This document shows, one piece after another, positions 32,974 through 42,438 of a stretch of 64,000 nucleotides of DNA. The stretch is from Rhopalosiphum padi (lineage: Eukaryota > Arthropoda > Insecta > Hemiptera > Aphididae). The first letter of the stretch is position 1. Each line of letters opens with the position of its first letter. The stretch spans positions 78,284,339 to 78,348,338 of the forward strand of contig NC_083599.1 of NCBI RefSeq assembly GCF_020882245.1. Direction: 5' to 3'. A program made the translations under genes and the position numbers. The notes under the pieces are model-generated. The model saw only the letters and a program-made list of their open reading frames with translations. It was not told the origin of the DNA and did no database searches.

Positions 32974-33818
32974 TTGCGAATTTGTTTCTATATTAAATTA
33001 TAATCGTCCGATTTCAAATCACTAGTTATTCAATTAACCATATTTAATTTAGTTTTATTTTAATGTTATTATTGATTAAACTATTATTAATTGTTATTTT
33101 TATAAAATAAAAAAATAAATATATCAACATTCTGAATTATTTTTTTTACTTTAACAAAAAAATTAAGAATATTAGGTATACACTGAACCTAAATAGAAAA
33201 TAAACATTGCTAATGATATGAAACTGTTTTAATATAAATAATTATAAAGATGAAGATAAAAAGTTTTTTGAAAAGCGGAAATTTAAGTTAATCACAGAAT
33301 AATGAGTACTATTTGTATCAACAATAAAATAAATATTAAATATTATAATTATGTTTTTTCAAAAAAAATACTGTCCATTTATAATAAATAGCATGTAATA
33401 CATTTGGTTAACATTAATTTTCAATCTTAACTCGTCAACTATTGATATGAAATAAGACAAGTATTGTTTTTGTAAATAGTTCATATATTCGTAAAATTTT
33501 CATAGAAAATGACCTTCTGTAGATGTGGTCGGTTGTATGAATCAATGAATCTAGCGTACAGATGGCAAAGCTCCAGTGACTTTTATAGTTCCACATTACA
33601 CTCGTTTTGTGTGTCGCTTAGACGATTCGTTAACATTTATAACCGACCCGAATCCGATAATTCGGTGGCTACAACGGTGTGGAATAACATATGAAACTAT
33701 TTTAAAAACTAAGTTTTATTCGAGTCAATAGTTGGTTTGGTAAAATATATTTAAAAAAAAATTTTCATATTTTTTTAGATAAAATATATAATACAAAAAA
33801 ATATTTTTTATAGAAAAA
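32974..33818. other. AT-rich spacer with one small open frame
   Basis: A 61-codon frame at 33509-33694 (start context GAAAATGACC) encodes a Cys/Ser-rich peptide, MTFCRCGRLYESMNLAYRW..., which is richer in G and C than its surroundings and may be a real small gene or an old exon. The rest is non-coding. Confidence 0.35.
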
Positions 33819-34214
33819 ATGGATTTAGAAATGGATTATGCACATCCATTATTTGATCATATCAAAAACGAAATCAAAAGACTAAAAAATGAAATGGATA
33901 ACAACGAAAAACAAGAAATACTAGATCAGAGAGAAAGAAAAACTGCGCTAACTTTAATTAAAAGAGACATTAAAATGTTAAAACATGAAAAATTTTTAGC
34001 AAAAACATACTCATTTGACACAGAAAAAGAAAAAAATTTAAAAGAAAGAATAAAAAAATTAAAGGAAACACAACAGCTTGTGAAAAATTATTATGCCCTT
34101 TATTCGTATACAAGTTTTGAAAGAGATAATTCAACTCATAACCTATGCAATAAATTTTATGTATTATTACGCGACATGAAAGCACTAACAGAACCTATTG
34201 ATTTTATTAATTAA
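33819..34214 (+). CDS. Small coiled-coil Polinton accessory protein
   Basis: A 131-residue open frame starting in a good context (GAAAAAATGGAT). Almost the whole chain is charged and helical, with heptad-like spacing over residues 15-95 (IKRLKNEMDNNEKQEIL, KERIKKLKETQQLV), and a Tyr-rich turn (YYALYSYTSFERDN) before a final helix. There is no membrane segment. It lies 125 bp upstream of the polymerase gene on the same strand and may share its transcript. Function unknown; structural or DNA-binding roles are possible. Confidence 0.6.
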   Translation: MDLEMDYAHPLFDHIKNEIKRLKNEMDNNEKQEILDQRERKTALTLIKRDIKMLKHEKFLAKTYSFDTEKEKNLKERIKKLKETQQLVKNYYALYSYTSFERDNSTHNLCNKFYVLLRDMKALTEPIDFIN

Positions 34215-34339
34215 ATTTATATTACTTGAAACATTAGATATTATTTATTTTACTCAATGATTTTTTTTATTTAATAAAAATAAAATATTTATATATATTT
34301 AAAGAGAAAAAAAAATGTTTTTTTTATTATAGCCTTACT

Positions 34340-37300
34340 ATGAAAAGAAAAGTAATTACAAAATATCAGCGTATGAATACGTCGGGAACCGGAATGATTG
34401 AAATCGAGAGATTTAAAAAATGTTCAAAAACTTTCATCATCAAGAACAGCAAGAAATATACAGACTATAAATCATTTTTTAGTTATATTTCAGATAAGCT
34501 AATTTCTAAGTTGAAAAAATCATGTTTAAATACATCGATAAAATTTAATATACATGTTGACACTGTTTACGAACGTCCAGTAACCCATGATATTCAGGAT
34601 ATGGCTTTTAAAACTTCAAACATTTTAGCATGTAGTTCATCTGATTTTACTATTTTATTGAACAGAATGTTTAATAAAATATTAACTGAGGAATCAGAAT
34701 TTATTGCAAAAGGTTCAGGTTGGTCACTTGTATCAATAGATGGGTTACAATTAAGAATTAATTTAGTAAACCCTTTGAAAGGAAGTTCATATATTGATTT
34801 ACCTATATTTATAAAAAAAAAAAAAGCCATTATAAATGTTAGAAATAAAGATGAATATTGTTTTAAATATTCTATACTTAGCAAATATGATAAACGTTCG
34901 AATAAATCACGATTTAACCAAACGTATTTCAATATTCTAGAAAAAAAAAGTGGATTAAATTTTAAATGTATTGATTTTCCGACACCAATAAAACAAATAA
35001 AAAAATTTGAACGTCTAAACAATGTTTCAGTTAATATTTATAGTTTAAATAATAAAAGTAATATTTTTCCTTTATGTATAAGTAAAATAGAAAGAAAAAA
35101 TCATTTTGATCTATTTTTATACAATAACGATAAAACATTACATTATTGTTATATTAAAGATTTCTCAAGATTTATTAGAAGTCAGAAAACTAAAAATTGT
35201 TCTAAGTTAATTATTTGTAAGAGATGTTTTACAATTTTCGGGAATAAACCGTGTAAAAGTAAACTTTGGGGTGAAGAAGGATTGATTAAACATAAGCAAA
35301 TGTGTGATAAGAATGAATTAGGAAGACCAATAATGTTTGAAGAAGGAAAAGATGATGAATTCATATATTTTAAAAGTTATAAAAAAACCAATAGAATACC
35401 GTTTGTTATTTATACTGACTTTGAATGTATTTTAAACCCTAAACAGACTATAAAGTTGAATAAAAGTAGTAAAAAATCTAAGGTTTCTAAAACCCATATT
35501 ACTCATTTACATGAAATTATGAGTTATGCGTTCTATGTAAAAGTTGACTATGACAGTATAACAGAAAAGCTATTGCATCAATTTAAAATTCCAACAAAGA
35601 TAATAATGTATAGAGGTAAAGATGCAGCAAAAAAGTTTATGGAAAATATGATCGATATTGGAAAAAAGATAAATGATGTATATGAAATTAATATACCAAT
35701 GACTACATTGACTGAAACGGAAGAAAAACAATTTCAGAGAGCGGAGGTTTGTGAAAAATGTTTATTATCTTTTAAAAAAAATAATTTATTAAAGGTTAGA
35801 GATCACTGTCATTTTACTGGTAAATATAGACAATGTCTTTGTCTTAAATGTAATTTTGTAATAACTAATCCATCATTTGTTCCAATTTTTTTTCATAACT
35901 TATCCTACGATAGTCATTTTATAATTCGAGAACTTGGTTGTGATAATAATGATATCCATGTTATTCTGAATTCATCAGAAAAATATATATCCTTTAGCAA
36001 AGAAATTGCTCCCAGATTTAGTATAAAGTTTGTTGACACATTCCGTTTTATGGCCTCCTCATTAAGCGAACTTGCAGAAAATTTGTCCGAAGATAAATCA
36101 AGGTTTAGAGAAACTCTAAAAATATTTTCTAATAAAAAATTAGATTTAGTCACACGAAAAGGGGTTTTTCCTTATGAATATATTGATAGTTGGAGTAAAT
36201 TAAATGAAACTCGTTTGCCTCCGAAATCTGTATTTTATAACTCTTTAAAAGATGAAGAAATTAATGATGATGATTATTCTCATGCTAAAAAAATATGGAG
36301 AGTATTTGATTTAAAAACTTTGGGTGAATATAGCGACCTTTACTTGAAAACTGATGTAAGTATATTAACGGATGTATTTGAAAATTTTAGAGATTTATGT
36401 TTATCTACTCTTAAACTAGATCCTGCTCATTATATGACTGCTCCAGGATTTGCTTTTGATTGTATGCTTAAATATACTAAGGTTAAATTAGAAAGATTAA
36501 AAGACTTTAACATGCTTTTGTATTTCGAAAATTCGATCCGAGGTGGAATAACTCAATCAACTAAAAGATATGCTAAAGCGAACATACCAAACATTAAAGG
36601 TTTGAACTATAATCCGAATAAACCAATTACATGGTTAACGTATCTCGATTGCGTGAATTTATATGGAAAGTCGATGTTAACTGAACTACCTTTTAAAGAT
36701 TTTGAATGGGTTGATGACTTGGATATAGATGTTACAAAAATTCCAAACGATTCAAAAGTTGGTTATATATTAGAAGTCGATATTGATTACCCTAAATATT
36801 TACATAAAAAACATAACGATTTTCCATTTTTACCTTTAAACGAATGTCCTCCAAATTCAAAAGTTAAAAAATTAATTACTACGTTATCACCGAAAAAAAA
36901 TTATATTATACACTATAAAAATTTAAAACAAGCAATTGCTAATGGACTTAAATTAAAAAAAATTCATCGAGCTATCCGATTTTCACAAAGTAAATGGATG
37001 GCCCCATATATTGAACTCTGTACAAATATGAGAGTAAAAGCTAAAAACAACTTTGAAAAAAATTTTTGGAAGTTATTAATTAATAGTGTTTTTGGTAAAT
37101 GTATGGAAAATGTGCGTGCTAGAATTTCTTTAAAGTTGGTTTCATCAACTAGAAAAGCAAGTAAATTAATGATGAAAACTAACTTTAAAGATAGAACTAT
37201 ATACTCTGAAAATCTTATGGCTATTCATCAACATAAGGAAACTATTAAATTTGATAAAGCAATTTATGTAGGATTCGCAATTTTAGATGTTTCAAAAACA

Positions 37301-37861
37301 TTTATGTATGATTTTCATTATAATGTAATGAAAAAAAAATATGGTAACAAAATAAATTCTCTATACTCGGATACAGATTCTATGGTATATGCTATTCGAA
37401 CACACAATTTTTTTAATGATTTATCACCGTTTTTTGATACATCAAATTATCCTATCGATCATTATTGTTTTAGTGAAATTTATAAAAATCAGCCTGGTTA
37501 TTTCAAAGATGAAATGGGTGGAAAAATTTTAAAAGAATTTGTTTCATTAAGACCGAAATTATACGCTTACAGAACTGTGGACGACATTGAGGTAAAAAAA
37601 GCTAAAGGTGTGAAAAAATATGTAATTGAAAAACATATGCAATTTAGACATTATAAAGAAATATTAAATGCATATATAAACCATAAAAATGTTGATGATA
37701 AACAAACATGTAGAAACATGAATTTTATTCAATCGAATAAACATATCGTCCATTCTAAAACAATGAATAAACTTGTATTAAGTGCTAACGATGATAAACG
37801 TTATATAATGAATGATGGGATTAAGACACTAGCGTATGGACATTACAAAATTAAAAAATAA
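34340..37861 (+). CDS. polB: Polinton protein-primed family B DNA polymerase
   Basis: An uninterrupted frame of 1173 residues, normal for Polintons. The N-terminal region (1-340) holds the IKKKKAIINVRNKDEYCF block and a Cys-rich CKRCFTIFGNKPC. Exonuclease motif ExoI is YTDFECIL near 357. A His-Cys finger of endonuclease VII type (RDHCHFTGKYRQC, CLKCN, near 488-506) and HNLSYDSHF follow. The TPR-type insert region includes LYLKTDVSILTDVF. Polymerase motif A is DCVNLYGKSM near 769, motif B NSVFGKCMEN near 914, and motif C YSDTDS near 1008. The C-terminus has FVSLRPKLYAY and ends in TLAYGHYKIKK. It should replicate the element with a protein primer at the inverted repeats. All catalytic residues I can check are kept. 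It converges on the integrase gene with a 47-bp gap. Confidence 0.95.
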   Translation: MKRKVITKYQRMNTSGTGMIEIERFKKCSKTFIIKNSKKYTDYKSFFSYISDKLISKLKKSCLNTSIKFNIHVDTVYERPVTHDIQDMAFKTSNILACSSSDFTILLNRMFNKILTEESEFIAKGSGWSLVSIDGLQLRINLVNPLKGSSYIDLPIFIKKKKAIINVRNKDEYCFKYSILSKYDKRSNKSRFNQTYFNILEKKSGLNFKCIDFPTPIKQIKKFERLNNVSVNIYSLNNKSNIFPLCISKIERKNHFDLFLYNNDKTLHYCYIKDFSRFIRSQKTKNCSKLIICKRCFTIFGNKPCKSKLWGEEGLIKHKQMCDKNELGRPIMFEEGKDDEFIYFKSYKKTNRIPFVIYTDFECILNPKQTIKLNKSSKKSKVSKTHITHLHEIMSYAFYVKVDYDSITEKLLHQFKIPTKIIMYRGKDAAKKFMENMIDIGKKINDVYEINIPMTTLTETEEKQFQRAEVCEKCLLSFKKNNLLKVRDHCHFTGKYRQCLCLKCNFVITNPSFVPIFFHNLSYDSHFIIRELGCDNNDIHVILNSSEKYISFSKEIAPRFSIKFVDTFRFMASSLSELAENLSEDKSRFRETLKIFSNKKLDLVTRKGVFPYEYIDSWSKLNETRLPPKSVFYNSLKDEEINDDDYSHAKKIWRVFDLKTLGEYSDLYLKTDVSILTDVFENFRDLCLSTLKLDPAHYMTAPGFAFDCMLKYTKVKLERLKDFNMLLYFENSIRGGITQSTKRYAKANIPNIKGLNYNPNKPITWLTYLDCVNLYGKSMLTELPFKDFEWVDDLDIDVTKIPNDSKVGYILEVDIDYPKYLHKKHNDFPFLPLNECPPNSKVKKLITTLSPKKNYIIHYKNLKQAIANGLKLKKIHRAIRFSQSKWMAPYIELCTNMRVKAKNNFEKNFWKLLINSVFGKCMENVRARISLKLVSSTRKASKLMMKTNFKDRTIYSENLMAIHQHKETIKFDKAIYVGFAILDVSKTFMYDFHYNVMKKKYGNKINSLYSDTDSMVYAIRTHNFFNDLSPFFDTSNYPIDHYCFSEIYKNQPGYFKDEMGGKILKEFVSLRPKLYAYRTVDDIEVKKAKGVKKYVIEKHMQFRHYKEILNAYINHKNVDDKQTCRNMNFIQSNKHIVHSKTMNKLVLSANDDKRYIMNDGIKTLAYGHYKIKK

Positions 37862-37908
37862 TAATAATAATAAATAAAAAAATAAATTACATACATTAAA
37901 AAAAATCT
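37862..37908. terminator. Shared 3' region of polymerase and integrase genes
   Basis: The 47 bp between the two convergent genes contain several AATAAA signals on the plus strand. TTTATT at 37904-37909 gives AATAAA for the minus strand across the integrase stop codon. Each transcript probably ends here with overlap. Confidence 0.45.
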
Positions 37909-38826
37909 TTATTTTAAAATATCTGCTGACGATATCCACGAATTATGACTTGAATCGAAACCCATCCATTTAACAAGCATTTTATCTTTAACTTTTTTTA
38001 TAATACGCTCAATTAAAAAGGTGTTCGGGAAATCAGTTAATTTAATTTCTTGTTCATAAAAACCTCCTAGAATTATATTATTTGATTCATCCTTTAGTTG
38101 ATAAGTTATCGGGTTTGTATGTAAAACTTTTGTTATTGTAAAAATTTCCGTTGTCCAATTCGGTGTATATCCTTTACTAAATATATGTTTGTATTTTGAT
38201 ATTCTTACTTTATCATTAATTTTAAGTTTTAGTTTATGAAATGTTTTATTATCTATTTGTACATTTGATTTAATTTTACTTGTATTCATTCGAGCTTCAT
38301 ACGGTGTACACTTAATTGTTCTATGTTTTGTATGATTATAATTATAAATAATTTTTGTTATTGTATTATACCAATTCCATGTACCTGTTGCAGTAAAATG
38401 TTTATATATATTATTTTTAAGTGTTCGTATAACACGTTCACCAATTGAACACTTGATAACGCTATACGAACTGTAATGTTTAATTTTATATTTTTTCATT
38501 AAATCTTGAAATTGATTGTTATAAAATTCTGTACCATTATCTGTTTGTAATAATTTTGGATTAGCTTGTTTTAATATATTAAACATACCTTTTGTACATT
38601 CTTTTCCTGTTTTATTTTTCAATGATTCTACCCATACATATTTTGTGTATGTATCTATAACAACTAAAATGTATTTAAAACCAAGATTTTGATTGGAATG
38701 AGATTGCATGTCCATTAAATCAGCTTGCCAAAGGTCATCCTTAAATCGTGTTATTACACTACGTCTAGGAAATATTTTTCTTGCAGGTCGATGTAGCTCA
38801 TTGGCTATACACTCTAATGTAGACAT
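37909..38826 (-). CDS. int: Polinton retroviral-like integrase with chromodomain
   Basis: A 305-residue protein with an rve catalytic core: WQADLMD (Asp36), LLQTDNGTEF (Asp96) and CSIGERVIRTLK (Glu130), the DDE triad. The core is followed by an SH3-like region (INDKVRISKYKHIFSKGY, PNWTTEIFTITKV) and a C-terminal chromodomain (ERIIKKVKDKMLVKWMGF ... SWISSADIL). The N-terminal zinc-binding region is short: only ELHRPARKIFPRR precedes the core. It inserts the element's DNA, usually making 6-bp duplications; the chromodomain may steer it to modified histones. The frame is intact. Its ATG overlaps the stop of the upstream gene by one base, as in a shared transcript. Confidence 0.93.
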   Translation of the reverse strand: MSTLECIANELHRPARKIFPRRSVITRFKDDLWQADLMDMQSHSNQNLGFKYILVVIDTYTKYVWVESLKNKTGKECTKGMFNILKQANPKLLQTDNGTEFYNNQFQDLMKKYKIKHYSSYSVIKCSIGERVIRTLKNNIYKHFTATGTWNWYNTITKIIYNYNHTKHRTIKCTPYEARMNTSKIKSNVQIDNKTFHKLKLKINDKVRISKYKHIFSKGYTPNWTTEIFTITKVLHTNPITYQLKDESNNIILGGFYEQEIKLTDFPNTFLIERIIKKVKDKMLVKWMGFDSSHNSWISSADILK

Positions 38827-39845
38827 TATACTATTATATTCCTTTCACGTAATTCTTCTAAAATAGATATGATTTCATTATTTACACCAGTATTACCAGC
38901 AATTCGAGATGATGTTATAAGATTTAATCTAGTAACTAATTCATTCGGATCATCATAGTACACTAATTGTGTTTGAGGTATTACATCTTTATATAAACCG
39001 GAACCTTTCTTAGTCGTTGGCGATAAACTAAATTTAAATAGCTGACCTGTTGGAGGTTCTGTAATTTTAGAACTATTCGTAGGAGAAGAAAAATCAAATG
39101 AAGCATTTTTTATGTTTGAATCATCAATAACGTTTCTTCGTTTAGCGCTTGAACTAGATAAAAAGTTATCAAATTGTTTTAAATTTAATCGGGAATTTGG
39201 AGTTTTAATTTTTGCGTTATTAATTTTTAATATTTCCTCGTTTAATTGTTTTTCTTCAATTTTCATTCGTTCATAAAGAGGTTTTACAACATTCATCCAT
39301 TTGAAATATCCTGAAGTTTTAGGTTTCCCGTCTGCTTTTAAAAAGACTTTAGTTATTTTTAAAATATTATAATATGATTCCATGTCTTCCATAGTCATAT
39401 TTTTTGGTACTTTTTCACATAATAAAGACCAAAGTCCTTTAGTCCAAGGATAGTAATTATCGAGCAAGTGTAATTTACCGTGTTCGAAAGTAACAGGCAT
39501 ATTTGATATTTTAAGTTGATTATTAACCGCATCGTAATGCATACCATAAGATTTATCATAACGTTGTGATTTAGGATTTGAAATTAAAAAATTGTCAAAC
39601 GATGAATTCAGTACACTATCGCTATCTTCATCACTAGCGTACACGGTTTCTTCTTTTTTGATAGTGTCGGAAATATGTGAAGTGTTTTTTTCTGACAGTG
39701 TACTCAATGGTTCCAGTAAAGGTTTAAATGTATCACGAAAATAGTTATCAGAATCTATAATACCACGCTTCATATCCATTATTTTACGTTTGATATTTTT
39801 TTTTGATGTTACCAAATTTTCTAACAAAACTTTGTCTTTATTCAT
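38826..39845 (-). CDS. Conserved Polinton protein of unknown function
   Basis: A 339-residue protein between ATPase and integrase on the same strand. It starts with a Lys-rich helix, has an acidic Ser-rich middle, then a conserved block (SYGMHYDAVNNQLKISNMPV, DNYYPWTKGLWSLLCEKVP) that I know from Polinton proteins of insects (DUF8207-like, from memory). A Ser-rich linker leads to a second conserved end, VTRLNLITSSRIAGNTGVNNEIISILEELRE. Composition suggests a soluble, partly disordered protein. Association with virion assembly or with the integrase has been suggested only by gene order. The frame is intact. Confidence 0.75.
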   Translation of the reverse strand: MNKDKVLLENLVTSKKNIKRKIMDMKRGIIDSDNYFRDTFKPLLEPLSTLSEKNTSHISDTIKKEETVYASDEDSDSVLNSSFDNFLISNPKSQRYDKSYGMHYDAVNNQLKISNMPVTFEHGKLHLLDNYYPWTKGLWSLLCEKVPKNMTMEDMESYYNILKITKVFLKADGKPKTSGYFKWMNVVKPLYERMKIEEKQLNEEILKINNAKIKTPNSRLNLKQFDNFLSSSSAKRRNVIDDSNIKNASFDFSSPTNSSKITEPPTGQLFKFSLSPTTKKGSGLYKDVIPQTQLVYYDDPNELVTRLNLITSSRIAGNTGVNNEIISILEELRERNIIV

Positions 39846-39933
39846 TGCAAATAATAAACTTGATATAACTGCTTCGTCCGACTTTAGATAATACTATGCA
39901 GATTTTAATACTATTACAACTGTATTTATATTA

Positions 39934-40626
39934 TTATTTTATTTTAATGAAAGAATGGAAACCACATCTATATCTACCTTCATTCATTTCACGTGTTTTA
40001 TCGATAACCATAAATCCATAATCATTATGATTCCAACATAGATGAGAAATTTTCCGAAATTCAGAGAAATCCATATCTACTGATGAATGGTCATTGAATA
40101 TATGGCGTAAATTCGTATCATCTTGTTTAAGTATTATTAAAAAGTTTGAGTTATCTCTTACTAACTGTTTTGGTATTTTAGAATATGTTTGTGCTAAATA
40201 AAATACAGAACTAGCACCTGAATGTCTACACATTGAGAAGAATTCTCTAATTACAGATTGTGGATCACAAATCACGTCATCAAAAATTATGATAGAATTT
40301 TTCTTAGTTAAGTTTGGTTTTATAACTTTATCAGCACTTGAAAAAATGAAAAAATTGGCACCTTTTATATCATCTATTATTTTTTTTAGTAAAACATATT
40401 TTTCTTGATTAGAAGTTTTAGAGTATAAATAGATATTCTCAAATCTTAATCCGTTTTCATGCGTGATTAGGTTATACATTATATTTGTTTTACCTGAACC
40501 ACTAGGACCAACTATAATAGCACGTATAGTATCAGGTAATAATGGTCCGTGTCTTGATGGTTTCTTTATTATTTGAGCATCTACATTTAAAATATCTAAT
40601 TTATCTTTCTGTACAATCAAATCCAT
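39934..40626 (-). CDS. Polinton genome-packaging ATPase (A32/FtsK-HerA type)
   Basis: A 230-residue P-loop ATPase with Walker A GPSGSGKT at 40-47, Walker B SIIIFDDV near 110, and the sensor block VFYLAQTYSKIPKQLVRDN near 150 typical of A32-like packaging ATPases. It should pump the element's DNA into capsids. Length is normal and the frame is intact. It is the first gene of a minus-strand block with the conserved unknown and the integrase, and is divergent from the phospholipase gene across 48 bp. Confidence 0.93.
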   Translation of the reverse strand: MDLIVQKDKLDILNVDAQIIKKPSRHGPLLPDTIRAIIVGPSGSGKTNIMYNLITHENGLRFENIYLYSKTSNQEKYVLLKKIIDDIKGANFFIFSSADKVIKPNLTKKNSIIIFDDVICDPQSVIREFFSMCRHSGASSVFYLAQTYSKIPKQLVRDNSNFLIILKQDDTNLRHIFNDHSSVDMDFSEFRKISHLCWNHNDYGFMVIDKTREMNEGRYRCGFHSFIKIK

Positions 40627-40674
40627 TTTCTTATAAATACTCTAGAATTTTCAAATTATAATCAGTTATAGATA
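40627..40674. promoter_or_regulatory. Bidirectional promoter of the ATPase and virion genes
   Basis: Only 48 bp separate the two divergent start codons. TATAAATA at 40634-40641 is a TATA-like box. The spacing suggests a compact bidirectional promoter, as in small DNA viruses. Inferred from layout. Confidence 0.4.
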
Positions 40675-41322
40675 ATGCGTTCAACACGTAAGTGGGAATC
40701 AGATAAGACTGGCAAAGGTTTCGTAAATTTCCTTATAAATAGTCTCCCGTTTGAAGCCCATGTTCCAAAATATCAGTATTGTGGACCTGGTACGAAATTA
40801 AAAAAGAGGTTAGATCGTGGCGATAAAGGAATAAACCCATTGGATACTGCATGTCGTGATCACGATATTGTGTATGAAACTAGCAAAAATTTAGAAGATA
40901 GACATAACGCTGATAAGGTGTTAGAACTCCGTGCTTGGGAAAGATTTAAAGCAAAAGATACACCTAGAAAAGAGAAAATTGTAGCGTACGCAGTAGCTAA
41001 CACAATGAAAGCTAAAAGAAAAATAGGTATGGGCTGTAAAGGTAAACGGGGACGTGTTAATAAAATAAAAAATGGGACACGAGCTGCGATAAAAAAAAAA
41101 AAGGTTAAGAAAAATTATAGAGGTAAAAGACTGATTCTAGCACCAGGTCAGACAGGTGGTACAATTCCCTTAATACCTATTTTCGCAGGATTATCAGCAC
41201 TTGGTAGTTTAATGTCTGGAAGTGCTAGTGTATATAATGCAATCCAAAATTCAAAAAGAAAAAAATGTAACGGATTAAAAAATAAAGGATCGAGAAAAAA
41301 AACTGATGAAAACGTTACCTAA
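40675..41322 (+). CDS. Phospholipase A2-domain capsid protein (parvovirus VP1-like)
   Basis: A 215-residue protein. Residues 33-67 hold a parvovirus-type phospholipase A2 site: YCGPG (35-39, calcium loop) and DTACRDHDIVY with the catalytic His63-Asp64. A long Arg/Lys-rich stretch (about 100-150) follows, then GQTGGTIPLIPIFAGLSALGSL, a hydrophobic segment conserved in Polinton minor capsid proteins and like the membrane-active or cleavage region of adenoviral pVI/pX. A basic tail ends it. In parvoviruses this enzyme opens the endosome during entry; the same role is expected here. Active-site residues are present. It overlaps the protease gene by 17 bases. Confidence 0.9.
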   Translation: MRSTRKWESDKTGKGFVNFLINSLPFEAHVPKYQYCGPGTKLKKRLDRGDKGINPLDTACRDHDIVYETSKNLEDRHNADKVLELRAWERFKAKDTPRKEKIVAYAVANTMKAKRKIGMGCKGKRGRVNKIKNGTRAAIKKKKVKKNYRGKRLILAPGQTGGTIPLIPIFAGLSALGSLMSGSASVYNAIQNSKRKKCNGLKNKGSRKKTDENVT

Positions 41323-41677
41323 CAGACCACTTACATCTAGAGATATTATAAAATATGTTACAAAGTTTAATATCAGTCATTTCCGTGGCGTCTTTTCACG
41401 AGATGACTTGTCTAAAAAACCTCATCAGATTGAATGTGGTATATTAAACTTGGACGTATCTCCAGGTGATGGAAGTTATTGGGGAGCGTTTTATAAAAAT
41501 AAAGATAAAGTTATTTATTTTAATAGCTTCGGTGATTTACCTCCACCAATTGAATTACAAAAATACTTTAAGGGAAACAAAATTATATATAACTATTCAA
41601 ATTATCAAGATTATAACGCATTTAATTGCGGACATTTATGTCTTGATTTTTTACAATGTATGAATCAATCACATTAA
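41306..41677 (+). CDS. Adenain-like maturation protease, probably inactive
   Basis: A 123-residue protein of the adenovirus protease family (C5), which cleaves capsid precursors. The fold pattern is kept: HQIECGILNLD, GDGSYWGAFYKN, VIYFNSFGDLPPP, IIYNYSNYQDYNAFNCGHLC. The catalytic Cys108 is present. The position that is His in the family (GxHW) is Tyr58, and the acidic residue in YFDSFG is Asn73. Both fit single transitions (C to T, G to A). Cleavage activity is therefore unlikely unless supplied by another copy. It overlaps the upstream phospholipase gene by 17 bases and the downstream gene by 22, typical of compact viral operon-like packing. Confidence 0.88.
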   Translation: MKTLPNRPLTSRDIIKYVTKFNISHFRGVFSRDDLSKKPHQIECGILNLDVSPGDGSYWGAFYKNKDKVIYFNSFGDLPPPIELQKYFKGNKIIYNYSNYQDYNAFNCGHLCLDFLQCMNQSH

Positions 41678-42402
41678 GTTTGACAGGTAATGATACTACA
41701 TTATCTGCAAATTATTTTCCATCTCTAAACGTCAACGAGGACTCGGAAATAGCTTTGATATGTTTACAAACGTTTAATTCATTTCCGAACATAAATTCAA
41801 CTAATAACAGATTGGAAATAGAAGTTATCGGAGACACAGATAATAGGTTTATTGAAGATGCGAAATTTGTATATGAATTTGAAGAAGGATATTATAACAT
41901 TGATGATATTGGCAATACAATTGCTAAAGAGTTATTAACCTTTAATAAACTAAACAGAACATATTTATCATTCAGTATGATTATGGATCATATAGATTTT
42001 AAAACACATATAAGATGTGATGGAAGGCTATATTTTGATATTCCAAACAGTATAGGCTCTGTATTAGGGTTTGAAAAAAATAAATATTTTTCACGCAATG
42101 ATCTTCACCGATCAGAAAAAGCTGTAAATTTGAACACAATTAATTGTATAAAAGTATTGTGTAATGTTTCACAAAGTTCATTCAACAATCATCTTCAAAG
42201 TCATTCAATTTATGGGTTTTTTCCGACCGGTAGAACAGGAACAAAAGTGACTCAATCACCACTAAACCTTATATATTATAAACTCAACAAAATAAATATC
42301 GATTCAATAACTATTCAATTAGTTGATCAGAACAATAAACCGATTGATAATTTCAACGAGACATTAACAGTTGTTCTACATATTAAACGTCATGGATCTT
42401 AA
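41656..42402 (+). CDS. Minor capsid (penton-like jelly-roll) protein, copy 1
   Basis: A 248-residue protein beginning YESITLSLTGND, the start seen in Polinton minor capsid proteins. It continues with LSANYFPSLNVNEDSEIALICL, EEGYYNIDDIGNTI, IGSVLGFEKNKYF, HRSEKAVNLNTINCIKVLCNV and the closing block IDSITIQLVDQNN and ETLTVVLHIKRHGS. It would form the pentameric vertices of the capsid. The frame is intact. It overlaps the protease gene by 22 bases and is followed by a second, diverged copy. Confidence 0.88.
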   Translation: MYESITLSLTGNDTTLSANYFPSLNVNEDSEIALICLQTFNSFPNINSTNNRLEIEVIGDTDNRFIEDAKFVYEFEEGYYNIDDIGNTIAKELLTFNKLNRTYLSFSMIMDHIDFKTHIRCDGRLYFDIPNSIGSVLGFEKNKYFSRNDLHRSEKAVNLNTINCIKVLCNVSQSSFNNHLQSHSIYGFFPTGRTGTKVTQSPLNLIYYKLNKINIDSITIQLVDQNNKPIDNFNETLTVVLHIKRHGS

Positions 42403-42438
42403 AACTAATTTAAATTTAAAGTTTTTCTAGAAATAAAT

